DNA from: Pipra filicauda
Lineage: Eukaryota; Chordata; Aves; Passeriformes; Pipridae
NCBI RefSeq assembly: GCF_003945595.2
Contig: NW_024105087.1
Span: forward strand, 1-64,000
Direction of reading: 5' to 3'
Length of the DNA stretch: 64,000 nt
Position 1 is the first letter of the stretch, and each line of letters begins with the position of its first letter. A program made the position numbers and the translations under genes. Below are positions 12,901 to 26,428 of this stretch, in pieces. Under the pieces are notes generated by a model. That model was not told the origin of the DNA. It was given only the letters and a program-made list of their open reading frames with translations, and searched no databases.

Positions 12901-14671
12901 TAAAGCACTCATGAATGAAGGACCTGCAGTGGTTTAAAAGAAAATCACAACAGCCGGTCAGAATTAAAGCCCAGCATTATTAAATATTATGTGCCTTGCT
13001 CACGCTACCCTCTTGAAAGAAATATCAAATGCATCCCTTTGGGTTACTGATAAAATGTGTGAAGGTAGAAAAACTGTCACCTCCAAAGCCTTGGAACCTC
13101 TAAAATTAATTTTTTTGGGTTTTCATTTTTTTTGTGTGTGTGATTCAATATCAACTAAATTTTCTCACCCAAGATATAATGTACTGCTTGTCAATATCAG
13201 TTAAAATCATGTGGCTACAATAGGAGAGACTCATTGGAAGTGTTTTCTTTTGGCACTCAGCTGTACTTTTTGATTTATTGAAGCAGGATTGCTTGCCCGT
13301 TACCAGAGTAAGTAAGATCACATCCAAAAGAAAAAAAAAGACAAAAACCTAGAAAGCAAAACCTGTGTTCTTTGATTAAATAACTCTCCTTATTTTTTTT
13401 TTTTTTTTAACCACAAATTCACCGAGGAAATTTAAAAAAATATTTAGGGAAGTAATTTAGTTTTAAATTGAAGCTGAATAGTTAATTAGTCATTAGTTAA
13501 GATTCTGCTGTGGTAGGTTGACTTTGTTTTCTTGCCCTTCAAGAGGGAATAAGAATTTGAAAGTTGAGTGAGAAGAAAAAAAAGGGTAACATTTCTGTAA
13601 TACAACAGGGGATTTTACAAAGCATTCTCTTGTTCTATATGCCAGGATCCAGCCAGAATTAGCATGTTCTAAAAATAATAAGAAAATCTGTTAATTATTT
13701 ATATCTGCTTACTTGACTATTCATTAGTCTGTGTTTGTTGTCACTGTAAAGACAAAACTAAAAGAATTGCTGCTACCAAACCTATTACAAGATTTTAGTT
13801 CACTATAGAAAAAAATGGACCAAAGTATGCACAAGCTGTAGGGAAATATCTTTTTCAGCACGCAGAGGAGAGTATGGAAAACAAACAGAGGGCAGCCAAA
13901 GATGTAATAAACAGAATTTATGAACCAATACATGTACATCAGTTGTATTTGTTAGAGCTCCGAGCCTTCAAAGATTTATGCCAAGGGACTACTTGGAGTA
14001 CATAAAGTCTTTTAGTATCACAGCCTCCGTTATCTCTGGGTGTTGAATTCACACTTTTAGGTGTCAGTTGCAGAAATGAAAGGACTTATCAGTGTACAGA
14101 TAGGTATCAAACAATTTTATATTTTTTTTGCTTAAAGAGTGCCTGCTGTCAACTTATACTTCTTAAAGGTAGGTCAGGTCCTCAGTTGGCAGAAAGCAGT
14201 ACAGCTCAACTGAGGTAAATGAGTCTTCCAATGTATATAGAGTGAACTGTAAGTCCTCAAGGAAGGCCTTCAGGACAATGGACAATACAGCAATTAAAAT
14301 TCCTGTACCAGAAAATATGAATCACCATGGAATGAAAGGAAGAAATCCAGGTCTCCAGAGAGCTGATTTAGGACTAAATCAGAAGAGAATAATAATAGGT
14401 GGAAAGTAAAAAGGGATTTGTTTGAGTAGGGCACCTATCTTCTCACAGCTACTCATCTGTGTGTGTTCCCCAAAGATTCACATAGGGAAGTATACCTGGA
14501 AGCCCCCTACCACATGAGAGGATCAGACACCTGTGAACTAATATTCTGCCTATTGGAGTTCATTGCCGTGTGCTTTATTGCCCAACAGAGCTGCATAGCC
14601 ATCAGATTCTCTGCTTTTCAGAAGACATTAAAAGTGGTCTGCATTAAAGGACAATTTCCATTAAATTTCTC

Positions 14672-14692
14672 TTTTTTTTTTTTTTTTTTTTT
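14672..14692. repeat. Poly(T) run, 21 bases
   Basis: Twenty-one consecutive T residues. No retroposed sequence with matching target duplications is evident on either side, so it is treated as a mononucleotide microsatellite. Confidence 0.9.
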
Positions 14693-14793
14693 CACTCGAT
14701 GCAACAGAACCTGTAAGATACTTTTGACCAGAAAAAGAAACTGAAAACAGATATGACCTTCTCTCTTAATGGTTTGGGCAGTCACCCTGGTTA

Positions 14794-14822
14794 CCTACTG
14801 TTGAGTAATGTACAACAGTAGG
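14794..14822. repeat. Perfect 10-bp inverted repeat with 9-base loop
   Basis: CCTACTGTTG (14794-14803) is exactly complementary to CAACAGTAGG (14813-14822), separated by AGTAATGTA. It could fold as a small hairpin and may well be coincidental. Confidence 0.9.
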
Positions 14823-17800
14823 GGAGTGGGCACAGGCTTTCTAGGTAAGGATGTTCTCTTCTTTACGTTAAATAATCACTGGATAATATTGTGAAAGTTA
14901 AACAGCTTATGAAGTACACTAGCATGCATGATCTCATGTAATGACTTACCAGGCAGTAGAGAAGTTTGTAAAATATAATGTTTAATCTGTTGATTACTAG
15001 AAATGTATTCAGCTAAATTCCAGAAAATATTAATGAATTAATGCTCTTTTAAAAATCTGTACTTTAATGTTTAGTCTTCAGTGATGCTTTGATTTGAATG
15101 TTTCACAAGAGGCTGAACTTAAGACTTACTTTAGGTTCTGTCATTAAATTAATTGCATTTTTTATCCACTCCAGTGGGTACACTTGGAGAACAGGGTCTT
15201 AATGGATGACAAGAGACAGTTTGAGCTCTAGACTTTATTTAAGTTCACCTAGTAGTTGAGAATAACAATTAAAAAACCCGCCAAACCCAAAGAACCACCT
15301 CACATAACATGGTTTTCTCCTACAATCTGACTATCCATTTTTCACCATTTATGATGATCAGTATCCAATAAATTCGTGGTGGAAAATAATCAGAGGAAAT
15401 CCTTGCAAATGCTGAATATTCACCTGAAATATTCTGTTGCATTTACCCAGACCTGATCATTAATAACAAAAGAAATGGTGTCATCTTAGAACTTAACTTT
15501 CTGATAAAGATATATTCTGGGGCTGAAGATGCATTATGATAAAGTATTTGCCACTGGAATGAACAAATTCAAAAAATTCTGGTGTTTTCTGACCAAAAAG
15601 ATAATGTCTTTGATTTATTGTGGTCATGATTTATTGTTGTCCGAAATCCTTTTGTTGTCATATTCAGTGCAAAATGAAAGGCTGAGTGATAACTGCAGCT
15701 CAGAAACCAGAGAGTGAAAATCATCAGGACCTCTAAAATTCTAACCTCTAAGGACTGAATGCTGCAAAGGCTCCTGTCTATATGGCTAGAGCTGCATAGT
15801 CAATTTATATTTTTAAGTAAAGTGTTGTAGTAAGACGTAAGCAGTTTCTCATAGTTCCTCATTCTACCTCCCTCCTACAATCACAAGTTGTTATATACAC
15901 AGAGCATAGGCAGCACGCATACAGCTACAAGAACACAGGCATAGGTATTCACTGCATTGTCAAGGTTGTTGTGTGGAGCAAAGTTGGATATCAGTAAGCA
16001 TCAGTGCTAAAATATTTCACTAGAGTCTATTTTTCCTAATTTTTGTATTGTAGTTTTAATTTTAATGTATGTAGTTGTTTCAAAACCGTGTATATTTTTT
16101 TACATATCCTCTGTTATCTACAGCTATAGTGTAAAGGAAACAAAGTGAAAAACCATTAAAACAATAAATGACATCTAATAGCTTCCCAAGAAAACAGGCA
16201 GTGTTTTTACAAGAAGGAAATGAAAGACAAAGACATAAAACAGAAAACAAAGATTTTTACGACGGGTTTTAAAATAAGAATCATAAAAGCGATGATGGGA
16301 GCAAAGAAGTCAAAAAACTTGAACCTGAAAGAGAAAACAGTATTTAGGACTGACAATAGAGAAGAAAATATGCCAAGGTCATATGAAAAGGATAAACAGA
16401 GAAAGACAAGGAGACAGGAAGAATTTGTTTGAGCACAGCAATTTCTATCACATTTCAGGGAGATATGCAAAGAAAAAGGAAGAAATGGAAGAACAAACCA
16501 AATAAATACAGTAACTAGAAAAGCACAGATGTGCACAGTGGTTTTATCTCCACTGAAACTACAAAGTAAAGAGAGAGCTTTTGAAGAACAGCTTTTTAAA
16601 AAAAGAACAACAAAAACCTCCTTGGCAATTCATCTGACTTGCAGAAAGTTTAGAAAGTATGGTAAAATAAACTGTGAATGCATTTTTGACCAATCCTGAT
16701 ATCTGGTAAGAATGTATGCCTGTTTTTGCTTGAAAATATTGTCTGCATAAACCCTTATACAGTAATAATACTCTGTACATGAGCATAGAAGACTGAAAAT
16801 GGAAGCTTGGTGTTATCAGTTGCTCCAGCATATCAGAATAAAGAAATAATTCATGTTATACTGAGTACAAGCAAGAATGCTACAAAAATCTCTATGTAAT
16901 TCCAGAGTACAGGAAGTAGATTCTGAAACTGCATGGATACACTGCCATGGATTTGTAGCTTGTGATCACAGAAATAGTAAAATAATAGCTTCAGTAATCT
17001 GGAAATTGTTGTAAGGCTTTTATTTGCACTTCTGATTTTCCTACAGTATTTTTCTAGAGTGTTCCTATCAAGCACTCAGTGTAAAACTTGAGAGTACAAA
17101 AATAATCCATGAACTCTTGCTTCTCTGTAAGTGTGACAGATACAGAAACCTCTATATGCCCCTTTTTCCCCCTCTTTTTTCAAAGGAAAAACCTGTTGAG
17201 TGTTTTAACAGTCAGAGACATCCTAGGTAGTCTGCCTCTGCTACTGCACAGCCCATCTCCTTAGCACTTCATATGAAAAGTTTCATCCAAATCTCTGAGT
17301 GCTGCAACATCACTCAGTAGCCACTGCTTCCGCCTGAGCAATTCCCCAAACATGTTGCAGCAAAGACTTTATATTCAGATATTGAATTTCCATTGAAACA
17401 ATGTATAATGGTTATAATGGTTTTGTCAAGATCATTTCACTTTTGAAAAAAAAATGGTCGCATGTATGGGTCCTAAATTATTAATTACTTTCTGTCTGAG
17501 TTGTACTGTTCTTCCTTTCTCCAGAACTATTGGGGAGATGGTTGTCTGCACCTGAACAGTCCAAGGTCCAGTGTAGACTTGACACTCCTTTAGGAAGTAG
17601 AACACACGTCTTAGAGGGCCCCATCTCGGGTGGGAGTAGAAAACACCGATCATTAATTTCCTGGGTAGAGGCATGATGCTTATGTTTATTGAACAAAGCA
17701 ATATGTGGTTGAGAATTTTTCAGAAGAAAAAGATATTTCAGAGTTTTGTTTAAAACATTCGGCCTCATTGTTTCTGACCTTAGTGGCAAAGTTTGTGCTG

Positions 17801-20800
17801 ATGTTTTTCATACTGGACAGTTGTCCCTTGAGAATGCTTCTGTAGTGCTGAATTTCTGACTGTATCTGCTTCAGTCTTCTGTTGACCTTCTGATTAATTC
17901 ACCCCTACCTATTTTAAGCAAGAGTTATGCTGTAAAGGATGGGTAGGCAGTGGCAACCTAGCCTCAGACATGCAATCCATGTGCTCCTATCCTCAGCACA
18001 GTTGCTTATTCTCCTTTGAACCTACGTTCCTGGGAGTCAGAAGCAGATCACATGTGCCCGGCTACACTGTACAGTATCTAATTTGAATTTCCTGTACCCT
18101 TCCCATTTGAATCAGCAGTCCTAACAATGAGGTTACCCAGAGCACCCGAGGGGACAGACAAGGGTGAGATACAAAGCCTCATTGAGAAGGAGCTATCAAT
18201 TAGCAGACACCCATTTACTAGTCAAGCGGCATTAGAAAGTAATTAAATGTAAGCGGTTCTTCATTCAAAGTTTCAGGGGCAAGTAAATAAACTTAGCGGA
18301 AGCCACAGCTATTAAATGGAGACATGACACGGGCAGTCAACAACAGTAAAAGACTTCTAGAAAATAAACTCTTTCATATTAGTCTTGGGGAGGGGACATA
18401 GCCATGGACTCTGACCGCAGAAACCTTGCTCTAGACTTTGGAGGCTCTTACTCATTGCATTGTACAGTTGAGTTTTGTTCTTAACAAAGGGCTGGGGTTA
18501 TAAAACCACAGTGTAACCTCTGCAAGCTGACAAGACTTATTCTCAAAGCACAGGATGAATTTTTCAAGGCATTACAAGTAAATGATTAGTTTACACGTTC
18601 CAATGAATTAAACTGGACTACTTAAAACACAGGGAAGTTTCATGGTGTGGGCATGCATAATTAGAGCAGCCATGCAGGATAATTTCCCTTTGCTGATGCC
18701 AGTGGAAGGCAGGGAAATAAACCATGGTGTCTTTAACAAAATGGTTTAGTTTCATCTGGGGCAAAGGTTTTCAAGTGCTTTTGTTGAAATGACATTCCTA
18801 TTGCGAGATATTCCAAAGGGACAAGTTAAAATTTCATTTGTGCCAAGAGTATGCACTTCCAAGCCTTAGTGTGCTTGAGCTTTCTCATGTTTAACACTGA
18901 ATTTGCTGGGTTTTTTCACTGTGCATGATAACTAAGTAGCATCATGTGTTGATTGGCTTATTCTGGAACCAATAAACAAAGTTGGAGCTCTAACAGCTAC
19001 TGGCTCAAATAAAAATCTTTCATGCCTTTAATGGGGAAATTATTTTATACGTACCCCTTGCAGTGAAAGCTAGTAGAGGAAATATAGTTCATGCAATAAC
19101 AACTCTTCGGGTACATCTCTACAGGTCTCTTTCATCACATAGATACCTGAGGAAACTCGTGGAGTTCAGTCCCAGTACTACTCAGCAACCTCTGCCAATG
19201 CTGTTCGATATTTTGTCTCCCTTAATGAGATTTGAATCTTTATGGGATCCATCCCAGCTAATTTTACTCATCTTCATATTGGACATATAATCTGAGATGT
19301 CCTCCAGGCTCCCTTTGTTGTCAAGGAAGTTTGGTAGGTGCCTCTCTTTTGGTTTAGGCTAGACAATGTATTTTTGAGCTGTCAGAGACTAGGCCAGGGG
19401 AAACACACTCTTGCTGTCCATCTCCCTTGTGTACTGTAGTGGAAGAAGCTGAAGGTATTTGTCAGTCTCCCTGAAGTCTTTCCCTTCTTCACAGTGCTGC
19501 TTCTACAAAGAAAGCAAATCTCCGGAGAAGCGCCTGTATTCACACTTAGGTTTCATGCCAGCTGCTGGTACAATGGCAGCCTCATATGTTCATTTCATCG
19601 AAATACATTTTCAACTTGAGTTTTCTCCTTTGTGTTTATAAAGCTTTACAATAGTCTTTATAGTCACAGAAGTGATCATATTATCTGGTAGCTGAGTTCT
19701 CAACTCTGTCAACAATTCAGGAAGAGATAGGGTGCATTTCAAGGGTGCTGCCCAGTCACTTGGTAGGATCACCTACAGTAGATTGGAAACTTGGTTTTCA
19801 AACTTTTTAGGAAAAGCACCTTAAACAGTTCAAACATTGTTTTCCTAGCAGACTATTAGATTGTAGCTATCTTGGACTTGATATAATGCATTTAAAATAA
19901 TAATCCTTGCAAAATACTTAGATTCAGAAAAGACAGATTGTAACCCCTTAGCTGACTATCATAACGTACATGCATTATCTAGAAGATATCCTTTTTGTGC
20001 ATTAGAACCCTGACACCATTGTTTCTGGATATCTGGGATAACATTGCAGGATCCTTATGCAACATACACACATCTGACAATACACGGTCATGGATCCTAT
20101 GTTCTCTTGAGCACAGTTATATGTACAAAATCTTATTGTGTTCTTTATTCTACCTTTTCTACTGTTACCAAAACTTATTTATGCTGAAAACATTTATTTT
20201 AGAACTTTTCCCTATGGAATTTTTATATATACTGGAAAATTGCCCTTTCTTTATTATTTTCAGATTTACACTTAGTTTAGTTTTTGTCTATCTGACTTTT
20301 TTTAAATGCAGGCTCCTGTCCTTCTACGGTATATTTTATCTCTATGAAGCCTGACTTTCACCCTCCCTCCATTTTCTACAAAAACAACAACCTTTGCTTT
20401 TTTCAAGATATGTTTTTAGCTCTGTCTCGAGGTTGGATGTTACTTTTGTTTTTGGTCAATGCAGGAAACAAGAAATCTCTCATGTTCCTTACTCTAGTCC
20501 AGTATTGGCTGAATTTTTAAGGCTCCTTATGCCCTCTCAGTTTTGCTTTGACTCTGTGATTTGTGATCTGGTAATCTAACCCACTGAATGCTGACCTTTC
20601 TCTCCAATATGTTGAGACTGACCTATCTCTATTCTGCAGACTGATACCACTTTATTTTTTTTTCTTCTAAGCTTCAGTCAAGAACATCTATTAATCTTTT
20701 CTATACGACTTCTCAGAAGAAGAGAAACTAACAATAAGTTATGTTGCAAACTCTACCTCCCTGTAAAAACATGGCTTGTGTGAATCAAAAGTCCCAGAAC

Positions 20801-22310
20801 TTTTACAAAGGCTTGAAGTATTGCTTCCTTTGGTTTCATGTGCAAAACTTATCTCTCAAAGCTGGTGTTCTTTCTGGTCATGTAGGAAGTCTTGGGACCC
20901 CCATATGATAAAAAGAATTGCTCTTTCTTACCTAAGATAGGCTGTTAAACAAATCTAGTTGCACTGCCTTGATGATGCTAAATTTAACAAATCTTCTTTT
21001 CTCTCAAATGTCTCTTAATTTTCATTCTTTAAGAGCCACTGGATTTCTACAGCTATGCTAGAGCTTCTCCTCACTACCTACTTCCTGGTGGTTCTCTTTC
21101 TTATTATTATGCAGTGGTCTTTTGTGGTGAACTTTATGTTTCAGCACACAATAAAAATGAATCTTCATCAGAGTAACAGATTCAATAATATAAAAACCAG
21201 AAAAAAAAAAAAGTAAAGGGTAAGAATATGGCTCTGTCTCCTAGTTAGTCTAATTAACATCTGTACTGTTGTTAGTGAATTTTGGGAGTAAATTTCCTGG
21301 CAAAAAAGAGGAAGGTAATGTGGGAGGTTTCTGGTCTATTTGTGTAACTCAATAGCACACCATATGGACTTTGGCCTTTTTCATCCCTCTACATGAATTT
21401 GGATTAAAACCTCCAGGTTATTTACTGTAGCTTTCTAGGGCCCCATCGTACACCATCCCTCAGTACTGGGTGTGTTCAGCTGCCGCACAGCATCACAAAC
21501 AACAAAATCAGGGAACCCATAAAGCTAAAGCAAAGAAAATCCTACTTAACTGTCACTTGGCAGAATTGACTACCAGAAGTTACTGATAACTTTTGGCTCA
21601 ACCCTGCTGCCATCAAACTCTCCATAGGAAAAAAAGAGAAAAGAATGAGAAATCCCCAAAGCACACAACGTTAAGACCAACCTTTCAAAACAACACTATT
21701 AAAAAGCTGATGGCAATTACAGCCTTAACATTACAGCCATAACTGTGCACATGCCTCATCAGAGAGAAATCAGAGGCACTATTAAAGCTTAGGTATAAAT
21801 ATCAGATTCTCTGTGGATTTTTATAACTTTTTTTTAGGACTCAAACAATTGTTTCTTTCTATCTGAAATCCTCCAGGTCTGTGATGCCTTAAAATGCTTA
21901 ATATATTTGACATGACACTTTACTCTATGTTACCCTTTGTAACAGAGACTGCTTCTTTAACCAGTACGACAAATTGTCACAGGGGGAGAGACATCAAGAG
22001 GAAATACAGGAAAGGAAATATTCATTTGAATTTCAGGATGTGAAGCAAGGGCAGGTGCATTGTATGTGTGATAGTCTGCAAAATAAAGTCCTTGTACTAG
22101 ACAGGAAAATGGACAATTTGGGGGTGGTTTCTCCACAGTCTGGGATATCTGCGTTTTAACTGTACAGGACCAGAATTTTTAAAATGATTATTCTCCACAG
22201 TAAGGTCCCAACATCTTAGGGCTGCTTAGTGCAGATTAGTGGAAATTGTTAAGAGCCAAAATCTCCCTGGAAATGCAGACATGCTGAGCACCTTTGAACA
22301 GCTGGAACAT

Positions 22311-22345
22311 CTTTTTTTCTTTTTCTTTTTTTCTTTTTTTTTTTT
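22311..22345. repeat. T-rich pyrimidine tract
   Basis: A 35-base run of T broken by single C residues (CTTTTTTTCT, TTTTCTTTTT and so on). Low-complexity DNA. Confidence 0.9.
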
Positions 22346-23554
22346 AAATCAAAATCGTGTATGCATACTCAGGCAAGGCAAGTAAATTAACGACGGGGGT
22401 GCCTCATAATGAAGTATAAATCAGTAGTGCAGTGCACCTGGATGGGCTGTGATATCCTTTTCATGAAATCAGTGGCAACAGGGTGGCAGATAGGAAGTAT
22501 GAAAGAGGAAATCATCAGCAGGTTTTGTTCTGTGATTTGCTTCAGCCATACCATGGCAATATTGGCTGCATTCCCACAGGGCACAAATAAAGCAGCAGTT
22601 CAGGAAGCCTGACATTAGTTCCCAAAAATCTGATGATACTAAGTGCTGTGATAACGTAGCTCCAGCCAGCTGCTAAATTTTCTTCCTGTAAATCCCTTTC
22701 AAAGTGTAAAGGAAAAAATCCACAGCAGGCAGAGTCCAAACCAGACCAGTCTCTTCCATTCTTCAACCTGTAGTGTATCCAGCTGGGCTTTGGAGGCGAG
22801 ACTGAAAAAACCTGTGATTTATCCAAAGTTTATTATTCCCATGTCAACAACTTATAGAGACCTATATTGCCTTTATGCTTCCAAGAGCTCTGAGGGGCAG
22901 GTATTGATTGGAGCAAGGGTGGCACTGTCTCTTTTTAGAGAGAGCATTTAGATAAGCCCTGCCATGTCAATCAGCAGTGTATCTCATATCCCTTGCCAGA
23001 GTTTTGGGGCAAACTTATGAAGAAATCAGCCAGTTACTTACTGCCTAAGTACTTTTATCCCCACACTTTGACCATGGATATTCATAGGCACTATGAACAT
23101 ATGACTACGAACTACAACTGAGTGGTTTAAGCTTGAGATCTGTATGTGATTGAAATGAAAGAGAGCACTCTTACAGAGTCTGAATGGAGTTTGATTTATC
23201 TTTCTGGTCTATGGGTAATTTTGTAAATTTTTTCCCCTTTTCTTCATCTACTTACATCTATTTTGTTTTTCCTCATTTTACTGTGCATATTTTCATGACT
23301 TGCCTCAAAGCTTTCAAGAATGATGGTGACTTAGAAAAAGAGTTGTTGAATAATACAAATAATTTTGGATATGGAACATTTAGATTTTTCTAAATGACTT
23401 TTTTTTTTCCAGCTGAAATTTTTGTCCATTTGGAAAGAGAAACGTAGGCATATGGCTGGGATTGCTGGCATCCCATCAATCTGTCAGATCAGCAGAGCTC
23501 TTGACTCTTGGTTGACTCTGGATATGCATAAATGCCAGTCAAATGGTAACTGCA

Positions 23555-23962
23555 TGTATTGGATCTGGCTGAGATGGAGTTCATTTTCCCATAGCAGCCC
23601 TTACAGTGCTGTGTTTTGCATTAGAAAGGTGTTGATAACACACCCGTGTTTTGGCTACTGCTGAGCAGCGCTGGCACAGCATCAGCTCTGCCTCTCAGCA
23701 TTCCTCCCCACCACGTCGAGGGCAAGATCCTGGGAGGGGACATGACCAGGCCAGCTGACCCCAACTAACCAAAGGGATATTCCATATCCTATGACATCAG
23801 TTCAGATATAAAAGCTAAAGGAAGGAGGAGGAAGGGGGGGTGCATTTGTTGTTTACAATGTTTGTCTGCTGAGCAACCACTCCGCGTGCTGAAGGCCTGA
23901 GTGCAGGACTGCGTTTGCAGATGGCAGGAGCACTGGGCTGTTCAGAATGGGCTGTTACCCAC
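23555..23962 (+). mobile_element. Partial LTR of an avian endogenous retrovirus
   Basis: The stretch begins TGTATTGGATCTGGCTGAGATGG. It continues through phrases I associate with a widespread songbird ERV LTR: CATAGCAGCCCTTA; GTGCTGTGTTTTG; GTTGATAACACACC; TACTGCTGAGCAG; CTGGGAGGGGACA; CCAGCTGACCCCAACTAACC; AAAGGGATATTCCATA. A TATAAAAGCT box follows at 23807. The order is that of a U3 region on the + strand. The 3' part is not recognisable after about 23.96 kb, so the R/U5 end and terminal CA seem to be missing or decayed. No internal viral coding sequence is adjacent. The family is probably ERV-L type, but the name is unverified and the 3' boundary is approximate. Confidence 0.65.
23807..23813 (+). 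promoter_or_regulatory. TATA box of the LTR U3 promoter
   Basis: TATAAAA lies where the core promoter of this LTR is expected, after the AAAGGGATATTCCATA block and an ATGACATCA word resembling an AP-1/CRE site, and before a G-rich purine run (23820-23840). Whether it still drives transcription cannot be told from sequence. Confidence 0.5.
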
Positions 23963-24434
23963 CATATATCTAAAAAGAACCCTAAATTTCTTTAACAGGC
24001 CTTAGATTATTCACTAATTTTGCCCTAAATTTTGTGTTTTCTCTTTGTGAACAGCACATACTCAATAAATGCAATTTTCTTGCCTTTACTTACCGGTATA
24101 GTGAACTGGTATCAAGCTTTTAAAAATAATGATTTATGAAGTTCAATGAATGCTAGTTCAGCTTTAAAGTAAAACTATTGCAATAAGAATGATATTTTGT
24201 CAAGCTGGTTCTTAAATATGGGCTAGAAAAACCCATTCTGTTTTGAAATTAGGCATGCAAAATTCCCAGGCAAAATTAAAATAATCAAAAGTCAAAAGAA
24301 ATGGGCTATTTTTGAATGATGTAGCTAAAGCCAGAGTAAGTGTGCCAGTTTCAGTCATCATTGTCAGAAATAGAATATACAATTTGACAAGGGAGTGGCT
24401 CATCATATTGCTTTATTAGTTGGTTTTGGTGTTG

Positions 24435-24454
24435 TTTTTTTTTTTTTTTTTTTT
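24435..24454. repeat. Poly(T) run, 20 bases
   Basis: Twenty consecutive T residues, a simple mononucleotide repeat. Confidence 0.9.
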
Positions 24455-24674
24455 CAATTAAAAAAGTCAGATTGCATTTTTAACATTCAGAAAGCTACTT
24501 CTGAGAGAGCATAGTAATGTCATACTGATCACTTTGTGGGTCTACTCTCACCAAAATGTATAGCCAGAAAGAGCTACTTCACACTGCAGGTGCAAACACT
24601 GTTTGCAAAACTCTCTCCATCTGTTAAATGAAAACAACTCTGAATGAAATGTATCAGAATGTAAATCATTTTAA

Positions 24675-24695
24675 ATATGCATATGCATATGCATA
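24675..24695. repeat. (ATATGC)n short tandem repeat
   Basis: About three and a half copies of the self-complementary hexamer-type unit ATATGC give overlapping TATGCATA palindromes. The words resemble POU-factor sites, but a plain microsatellite is enough to explain them. Confidence 0.85.
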
Positions 24696-26162
24696 CATTC
24701 TTCTCTACTCCTATAACTATGCTGTTTATCCAGAGGAAATCTCCTTGTGTTGTAAAGTGTTGGTTTTTTATCAGCCTTATATCTCATGTTTCCCAGGTGA
24801 GACTTTTTAGATGGACTTTTAATTAATTACAGAATGGAGAGATGTGCAGAAGACATACTCTAGATTAAATCTGGAGAGCAAGACTGGGTTTTGTTTTGCA
24901 TCAACTTACATTGTCACCTGACAATAGTGTACTCTGTGTCTTGACAAACTTAAAACCAAGGTAGGCATCATACATACATCTGGAGATTTTACCCCTGAAA
25001 TCATTGGCAGCTCCCCTAAAAGATCCCCAGCTAATCCAATTCAACTCCTTAATTAATTTAGATATAAGCTCTGCATGCTGAATACAGACACCTCATCCCA
25101 AGGTGAGAGCAGTGAAAATGTGAAGTAACTGAAGAACAGATGATTAAAGCCCAAGCAAATTTTTTTATAAATCCAGAATAATTCTAATTATCATTTCTCA
25201 AACTTTGCAGAAATGTCCTTATTCATTTTAAGCATGATTGGTACAATTATCAGTCTAAGATATTCCAATAGAAATGGAAGAAAATTATTGGATAAAATTA
25301 AAACAGGTTTTAATGATGATGAAAGCAGTCTGTAACTATGCTGTGGAAGAACAATCTGCTGTTTCTTCAAAATACATACCAGTCTGTCTACCTGCCAATT
25401 CCCTTAACATAGAGTATATATAAATTTGTGTAATAAAAAAGAAATTACCTAAGGGTTTGCTTCTGACAGGTGCTGAGTGCCTGACAGAAGAAGCTCAGCA
25501 ACTGTCAGAATCCTACTCAAAATAGATGATTTTCACAGACAGCAGAATAACTGTGAAAGAACATTTCTAACCTCAAATAAATACTGGCTTACCAACTTCA
25601 CTCTCTGATCTGAATTGAAACAAAACATTGTTTGTATGTAAGAGATGTCATTTAGTTTTTAATTTTTCTTTGTTTAATCTTTGAATTTACAGACAAAAAT
25701 TTATTTAAGGTTAAGTAAGATTGTTGTCTGTTTGTTTGCTTTTATGTCCTGTTTCCCATAACTGAAACTAGGGGAACTGAAAAATTCTTATGAAATACTA
25801 ATTTTCATCTTGTCCCAGAGTTAGGATTTGACTCATATGCAATGGGAACGTTTCTTTTGATATCAAAGCAGTTCAGAGGAAGTCTCTGTCTAATCAGGTA
25901 GGGAACCGTCTCCAAACTTCTGCTAGCTCTTTGTAGTCTGAACTATAATCAGATGCTAAATCTGAGAACTTCAACTTTTGCCATATCACTGGTTAAAACA
26001 ATGCTAAAATGCTAGTGAATACTACTGAAAAATTTGTTCAGTCATAAAACAAAATTATCACTCTCTACAATTATGAAAGTCCATTAATTAAGGTTGTCTC
26101 AAAGTTTCGGCTTTTGTGCTGGCTTATTCAGACTGCAATCTTACTATGACTGAAATATAAAA

Positions 26163-26428
26163 CCATAGAATCATAGAACAGTTTGGCTTGGAAGAGACAT
26201 TTAAAGATCAATTAGTCCAACCCCCTCTGCAATGAGCAGGGACATCTTCAACTGGGGATCAGGTTGCTCAAAGCCTCTTCCAACCTGATCTTAAAAGTTT
26301 CTGTGTTTGAACCATCTACCACCTGTCTGGGTAATCAAATCCAGTTTTTCACCGCCTTCATTGTAAAAAAACTCTTCCTTTTATAGAGTCTGAATGTACC
26401 CTCCTTTCGTTTAAATCTGTTGTTGAGA
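26163..26428 (-). mobile_element. CR1 LINE 3'-terminal fragment
   Basis: The + strand starts CATAGAATCATAGAACAG. It continues with TTGGAAGAGACATTTAAAGATCA, TTAGTCCAACCCC, TGCAATGAGCAGGGACATCTTCAACT, AGGTTGCTCAAAGCC, CTACCACCTGTCTGGG and CATTGTAAAAAAACTCTTCC. This is the ordered reverse complement of the CR1 3' untranslated end, including its terminal octamers. Homology fades near 26428 (CTTTCGTTTAAATCTGTTG). It may be the 3' end of the larger CR1 at 26657-27650, which has the same orientation, or a separate insertion. Confidence 0.85.

Larger units (their letters stand above)
9916..23554. other. Long unique AT-rich non-coding stretch
   Basis: 13.6 kb without any recognisable gene or interspersed repeat. 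Simple features are T runs (13393-13408, 14672-14692), a hairpin at 14794-14822, an A/G-rich block at about 16120-16620 and a pyrimidine tract at 22311-22345. The open frames at 12454-12853 (both strands) and 19995-20354 show no domain. The block from about 18100 to 18860 has a balanced composition and many factor-site-like words, and could be conserved regulatory DNA (see findings). Confidence 0.65.
23963..26162. other. Unique AT-rich non-coding stretch
   Basis: No gene or interspersed repeat recognised. It contains a 20-base T run (24435-24454), an ATATGC tandem (24675-24695) and an AT-rich block at about 25130-25330 with many AATTA/TAAT words. Confidence 0.6.

Noticed and set aside
19995..20354. 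119-codon hydrophobic frame resembling a membrane protein
   Set aside because: The hydrophobicity follows directly from T-rich DNA (Phe/Leu/Ile/Tyr codons); no family pattern.
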